Shown here one piece after another: positions 60,730-64,000 of a stretch of 64,000 nt of DNA. The notes under the pieces are model-generated. The model saw nothing but the letters and a program-made list of their open reading frames with translations. It ran no database searches and was not told the DNA's origin. The stretch is from contig CAJUCI010000013.1 of assembly GCA_910584825.1 (NCBI GenBank), positions 1 to 64,000 on the forward strand, written 5' to 3'. Source of the stretch: an uncultured Duncaniella sp. (GTDB lineage Bacteria; Bacteroidota; Bacteroidia; Bacteroidales; Muribaculaceae). The number at the start of each line of letters is the position of its first letter. The first letter of the stretch is position 1. The translations under genes and the position numbers were made by a program.

Positions 60730-63036
60730 ATGAGATTTACTCATTTTCTTGCCATATCGTTATGTGGCATTGCAAACGTCGCCTGTCAGATGGACGAGAT
60801 TGAAGTACCCCGCGAGGAACTCTTCACACGCGCGTTCATCAAAGAATTTGGCATCCCCGACCCTGACCAAGACTGGAATGTGGCCACCCGCGTCACAGCC
60901 AATGTAGACCCCGCACTCGTGCGCGGAGCCGAGACAATCTGCGTATATGACTGCATGCCCGGCGGCCCCGACTGCCAGCTCGCCGCCCGCTTCTCCGCCT
61001 CAACCACCTCATTCGACTTCGACTTCGCCAAAGGCAACACCCGCGCCTATATCCAGGCCACCGACGCCAAAGGCACAGTAGTCGCATCAGGCTACTACCC
61101 CATTGAGAACGGTGTTCTCAAAGTCGCCAACCGCACCTCCCGCGCCGGCGAGACAACAGCTTGTACCATCAAAGCGAAAGACATATCCACGTATGATGAA
61201 ATCACATCGGGTTTCTCTTCTGATATAAATAAGAGATTCTCAATATACGGCATGTATGACTCCTCGAAAGGCAGTGATTGGGTATGTTGGGGCACGCCTG
61301 AAGCTGGACACCTTGATTTCAGAAATAACAAAAACACTGATGTACAAAACTGCTATTTAGGTCCGACGTTCTCAGCAATTGACGATGGCCGCACTGTAGC
61401 TGACCTTTCTAAAATTGTCGGCCCAAATGGTGTTTTCCATGAAGGAGCTGACAAAACTACGGGCCAATGTAATCTTGAAAGATATGCAGAAAAACTGAAC
61501 CCTGCTGCAGGTGTCACATACAAGCCTGCAGTTGACGGCACGAAAATTTCTATCGAATATATCTACGGCTCGGCATGTTTTAATAACTCTCTCGGATACT
61601 TCTATTATAAAGAGGGTGCATCCAACGATGAAATTCTCAAATCACCGATGTTCCTAATGGCTTTTGATGCCTCCCCGTGGAATAATACAAAACGTTCATT
61701 TAACAAAGAAGATTACTTTGACTTCTCTGAAATGAACGGAACCGACACTGAAGGCACTAAAGGCAATTGGGATTTAGCCTATTGGATTAACCGAGCAGGA
61801 ATGCTACCCGCTAATGACATTGAGATGTATCAGAATGAAGGTACTACAAGATATAAACCGTCTACATACAATCTTGTATATTATCCGATGGGTGAAGATG
61901 GCAAACCTAAGGTTGACGAAGGTCGATACGAGTTCCCCGCCGATGTCCGCATTGGATTCTTCATTATTTGCCAAGGATATCCTAAAATGATTAGTAAGGG
62001 TTCAAAATATGGCCAAGAATATAAAGTTGGCAAAGAGGATTTTCGCTTTTCAATACCCGCTCTTAACAGGGAGCTTGGCAACTCTTTCAAACAAAATCAT
62101 CTAAGTGGTAAATACCTTCACAATGACAATAGATTTACCGATGCAGACAACCCAATGTGGTTTGTGACATACAATTGGAATCAAGAGGTTGTCATGGGTG
62201 TGGAAGATGGCACGTACGACAACTGTGACCACGACATGAATGATATTCTATTCTTCGTTCACGGTGTAGAACCGCCTCCCACCGAAGACCTCGGCGAAGA
62301 CCCCGTACCTGAGTCATGGATTGTGGCTTGCGAGGACCTTGGTAGCTTCCATGACTTCGACTTCAACGATGTGGTCTTCGGACTGTCATACTTCGCGACC
62401 GATAAAAATGAAGACCGTTGCCTCAAAGTCAAAGCTCTTGCTGCCGGTGGTACACTGCCCGTACAGCTAATGTGGACTGCCCCGAATGGCAAGCAGCACG
62501 ACCTGGGCGCAGAAAACGGATATCCCCGCTGGAATAATTGGTTTGGTGTTAGTAACGAGAATCAGGTAGTCAACTGCAATCACAATCGTGACTACCGGTT
62601 CGATGGTGCTACAGTCACTATTGACCTCAAGGAGTTCCCCGACTATTCCATTTCGCCGAACAGCTATCTCAACGAAGGCGAGAAATATCCGATGGGAGGT
62701 TTCAGCATAGGAGTCTACGAAGATGGAGGCTATAAGTTCACCCGTGAGGTAAAACCCCTCGGCCAATACCAAGAGGGCGATGAGACTTGGTCAAAGACCC
62801 CCCAGATGATATTGCTTCATCGCACATGGAGATGGCCCATCGAGAATAAGCCTATCTTTGATGCCTACAGCGGTGGTGCAGTCACCGGCTCGGACAAATA
62901 CGTTAAACAAGCCGGATTCCGAGACTGGATTAAAGACAAATACAACATCGAATGGACATCTCTCCCGAGCGATACCGAAGTGGTGGTCGAACACAACTGG
63001 AATGGTGAGAAATTCACCTCCGGCAGCAAGCAGTAA
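60730..63036 (+). CDS. LruC/DUF4842-type surface lipoprotein
   Basis: Large lipoprotein (768 residues), signal sequence to IANVAC (Cys about residue 20), then LFTRAFIKEFGIPDPDQDWNVATRVTANVD, a start typical of Bacteroidales LruC/DUF4842 proteins. Acidic, calcium-like stretches occur: DNCDHDMNDILFFVHG near residue 500 and SWIVACEDLGSFHDFDFNDVVFGLSYF near 545, the hallmark of the LruC domain; the C-terminus is a beta-sandwich. The middle part (about residues 160-500; DNA 61200-62270) is visibly richer in A+T than the ends and than neighbouring genes, suggesting a replaced or faster-evolving central segment. Role unknown; perhaps an adhesin or matrix component. Confidence 0.8.
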   Translation: MRFTHFLAISLCGIANVACQMDEIEVPREELFTRAFIKEFGIPDPDQDWNVATRVTANVDPALVRGAETICVYDCMPGGPDCQLAARFSASTTSFDFDFAKGNTRAYIQATDAKGTVVASGYYPIENGVLKVANRTSRAGETTACTIKAKDISTYDEITSGFSSDINKRFSIYGMYDSSKGSDWVCWGTPEAGHLDFRNNKNTDVQNCYLGPTFSAIDDGRTVADLSKIVGPNGVFHEGADKTTGQCNLERYAEKLNPAAGVTYKPAVDGTKISIEYIYGSACFNNSLGYFYYKEGASNDEILKSPMFLMAFDASPWNNTKRSFNKEDYFDFSEMNGTDTEGTKGNWDLAYWINRAGMLPANDIEMYQNEGTTRYKPSTYNLVYYPMGEDGKPKVDEGRYEFPADVRIGFFIICQGYPKMISKGSKYGQEYKVGKEDFRFSIPALNRELGNSFKQNHLSGKYLHNDNRFTDADNPMWFVTYNWNQEVVMGVEDGTYDNCDHDMNDILFFVHGVEPPPTEDLGEDPVPESWIVACEDLGSFHDFDFNDVVFGLSYFATDKNEDRCLKVKALAAGGTLPVQLMWTAPNGKQHDLGAENGYPRWNNWFGVSNENQVVNCNHNRDYRFDGATVTIDLKEFPDYSISPNSYLNEGEKYPMGGFSIGVYEDGGYKFTREVKPLGQYQEGDETWSKTPQMILLHRTWRWPIENKPIFDAYSGGAVTGSDKYVKQAGFRDWIKDKYNIEWTSLPSDTEVVVEHNWNGEKFTSGSKQ

Positions 63037-63127
63037 CCCCACCCTCCCTCTCTCCTCAACAGCAATCATACGATTGAATGACATTTGCATAGGTTAATTA
63101 TAGATAGTAGTGATGATAGTAGCAAAT

Positions 63128-63163
63128 CCCCTGTCGGCCTCACGGCCAACAGGGGTATTTTTT
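63128..63163 (+). terminator. Intrinsic terminator after the LruC-type gene
   Basis: Stem CCCCTGT with ACAGGGG plus inner GGCC/GGCC (63128-63139 with 63144-63155), followed by TATTTTTT. Confidence 0.9.
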
Positions 63164-63197
63164 GCACAAGTGCAAAGGCGGACACGCGAACTGAAAA

Positions 63198-63484
63198 CCG
63201 CGAAGCGGTGAGGCAATAGTAGCCCCACCACGAGCGGGAACGGATGATTGCCCGCAGGGCAAAATCATCCGTCCCGCGAGGCGTGGGGTTAGAGGACAAT
63301 TACCAGGCATGGGCGTCGAAGACGTCCTTAAAATACCACGTTAGGGCGGCTATGGGACATCTTCGATGCCCTATCCATCACGCGTATGTCTACCCCACGC
63401 CTCGCGATGCGGGAACGTTTGCCCTGCGGGCCGTTCCCGCATTCGCTCGTGGTGGGGCTACTATTGCATCGCCGCGTCGCGGCT
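63198..63484. repeat. Imperfect inverted pair of about 95-bp structured elements
   Basis: Arm 63198-63289 and arm 63391-63484 are imperfect reverse complements (shared blocks include CAATAGTAGCCCCACCACGA, GCCCGCAGGGCAAA and CGCGAGGCGTGGGG), separated by about 100 bp. Each arm also has its own internal hairpin, but with different stem sequence: GGATGATT/AATCATCC in the left, GCGGGAACG/CGTTCCCGC in the right. The region 63164-63967 has no credible gene; open frames through it merely cross these repeats. Just after, TCAGGCACGATAT is directly repeated at 63486-63498 and 63521-63533. Confidence 0.8.
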
Positions 63485-63594
63485 CTCAGGCACGATATAT
63501 TAACGAACCCGGTGCGGTTTTCAGGCACGATATTAGCAACCCGGCAAGAGCTACTAAGGGAGGAGCGACGGTGCGTGACTACACGGGCGCAGCT

Positions 63595-63732
63595 GTAGGA
63601 GCGACGGCTTTAGCCGTCGATATGGAGCGAATGAACTAACTGAATGCCCGTGAATAGAAACATCGGCCACAAGTTTGTGAATTAAAGATAGATATGTCGC
63701 TTCATATCGACGGCTAAAGCCGTCGCTCCTAC
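63595..63732. repeat. REPIN-like inverted pair of REP elements
   Basis: Two 30-bp units are exact reverse complements: 63595-63624 and 63703-63732. Each begins with GTAGGAGCGA and holds a hairpin GACGGCT/AGCCGTC. A 5' GTAG tetranucleotide next to a short stem is the REP format recognised by RAYT transposases in other bacteria. Degenerate copies of GGAGCGACGG/TCGCTCCTACC lie at 63561-63571 and 63762-63773. No RAYT gene is in the window. Confidence 0.8.
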
Positions 63733-63790
63733 CCCGTCGTTCCTTGCTGTCCTACCACGCTGTCGCTCCTACCCGTGCCGCACAGGCATG

Positions 63791-63863
63791 CCAAAAGGGA
63801 CATAAGAGGCGGCGCGGTGATAGCTACATGCTATCGGCCAAAGGCCTCTTATGTCCCTTTTGG
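63791..63863. repeat. Perfect 20-bp hairpin (D)
   Basis: Arms 63791-63810 and 63844-63863 pair exactly; the left arm contains AAAAGGGACATAAGAGG. A small inner hairpin GATAGC/GCTATC sits at 63819-63835. Fourth member of the GGGACATAAG hairpin family; it may end the transcript of the minus-strand gene entering from the right. Confidence 0.85.
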
Positions 63864-63967
63864 GCTTGTATGGGCTTATGCAGCCCTACATTACGTAAGT
63901 ATTATCTTAACTTTCTAAACTTTAAACTCCTTAAACTCTAAGAATAGACTTTAGACTCCTTAAACTT

Positions 63968-64000
63968 TTAAGAAATCAACGCCTTGCCGGTCATCTCGGC
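63968..64000 (-). CDS. Possible 3' end of a gene continuing beyond the window
   Basis: On the minus strand an open frame runs in from the right edge, reading AEMTGKALIS and then a TAA stop (63970-63968). Codon choice suits the neighbouring genes. Ten residues are too few to name the product. Confidence 0.35.
   Translation of the reverse strand, partial: AEMTGKALIS

Noticed and set aside
63244..63639. Open frame in the right-hand repeat region
   Set aside because: It runs straight through inverted repeat arms and REP units, so its length follows from G+C-rich repeats rather than coding selection.
1..64000. CRISPR array, tRNA, rRNA or integrase/invertase gene
   Set aside because: Direct repeats present are too few and unevenly spaced for CRISPR; no cloverleaf, rRNA segment, tyrosine or serine recombinase, or transposase was recognised on either strand.

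Overview
The window reads as a chromosomal segment of a gut Bacteroidales bacterium, most likely a Muribaculaceae (S24-7) relative. The evidence is SusC/SusD pairs, lipoproteins in the DUF6242 and LruC/DUF4842 style, DUF1460 and DUF6089 proteins, a serine palmitoyltransferase, Bacteroidetes-type promoters (TTG, 19-21 nt, TAnnTTTG) and G+C-rich codons. The family-level placement is an inference. No rRNA, tRNA, CRISPR array, transposase or phage gene was seen.

Layout. 1-406 is gene-less and full of repeats. 407-6027 holds a DUF1460 amidase-like exoprotein, a sigma-54 activator, an acyltransferase, serine palmitoyltransferase (spt) and a YitT-family membrane protein. 6286-9425 is a translation cluster (rplM, rpsI, rpsB, tsf) with its own promoter and terminator. 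9511-15793 is a leucine operon, leuA-leuC-leuD-(citramalate/isopropylmalate synthase-like)-leuB. 15955-26097 is an envelope-biogenesis run: a DUF6242 lipoprotein, DUF6089, uppS, bamA, two ompH/skp copies, an LptF/G permease and ribBA. 26354-26996 is a HepT/MntA toxin-antitoxin pair.

The most striking part is 27064-43426. Two three-gene outer-membrane glycan-uptake operons (susC, susD, beta-helix lipoprotein) are arranged head to head, with about 3.8 kb of near-identical inverted sequence. Between them, two 25-bp inverted sites (35105-35129 and 35294-35318) flank about 165 bp that carry one good promoter, at present facing the right-hand operon. This has the architecture of a phase-variable invertible promoter that selects which surface receptor system is expressed. 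No recombinase gene lies in the window. The SusC copies are mosaics of identical blocks and three variable windows.

43536-44299 encodes a zeta-toxin-like ATPase translationally coupled to a 58-residue protein, a candidate toxin-antitoxin pair with a near-leaderless promoter. 44373-56052 is a pectin/galacturonate island: a GH28-GH105 fusion, GH43, a CE8 pectin methylesterase, then uxaB, uxaA, uxaC and an exuT-like transporter. Together they cover polymer attack through 2-keto-3-deoxygluconate; the KDG kinase and aldolase are not in the window. The two Sus operons next door are plausible importers of the same substrate class.

56129-64000 holds a 57-residue 2[4Fe-4S] ferredoxin, gdhA, an NhaD antiporter, a small lipoprotein, a large LruC/DUF4842-type lipoprotein behind a nine-G tract, and almost 1 kb of non-coding repeat DNA with a REPIN-like inverted pair. 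Long purine-rich hairpins sharing words such as GGGACATAAG recur behind several transcription units.
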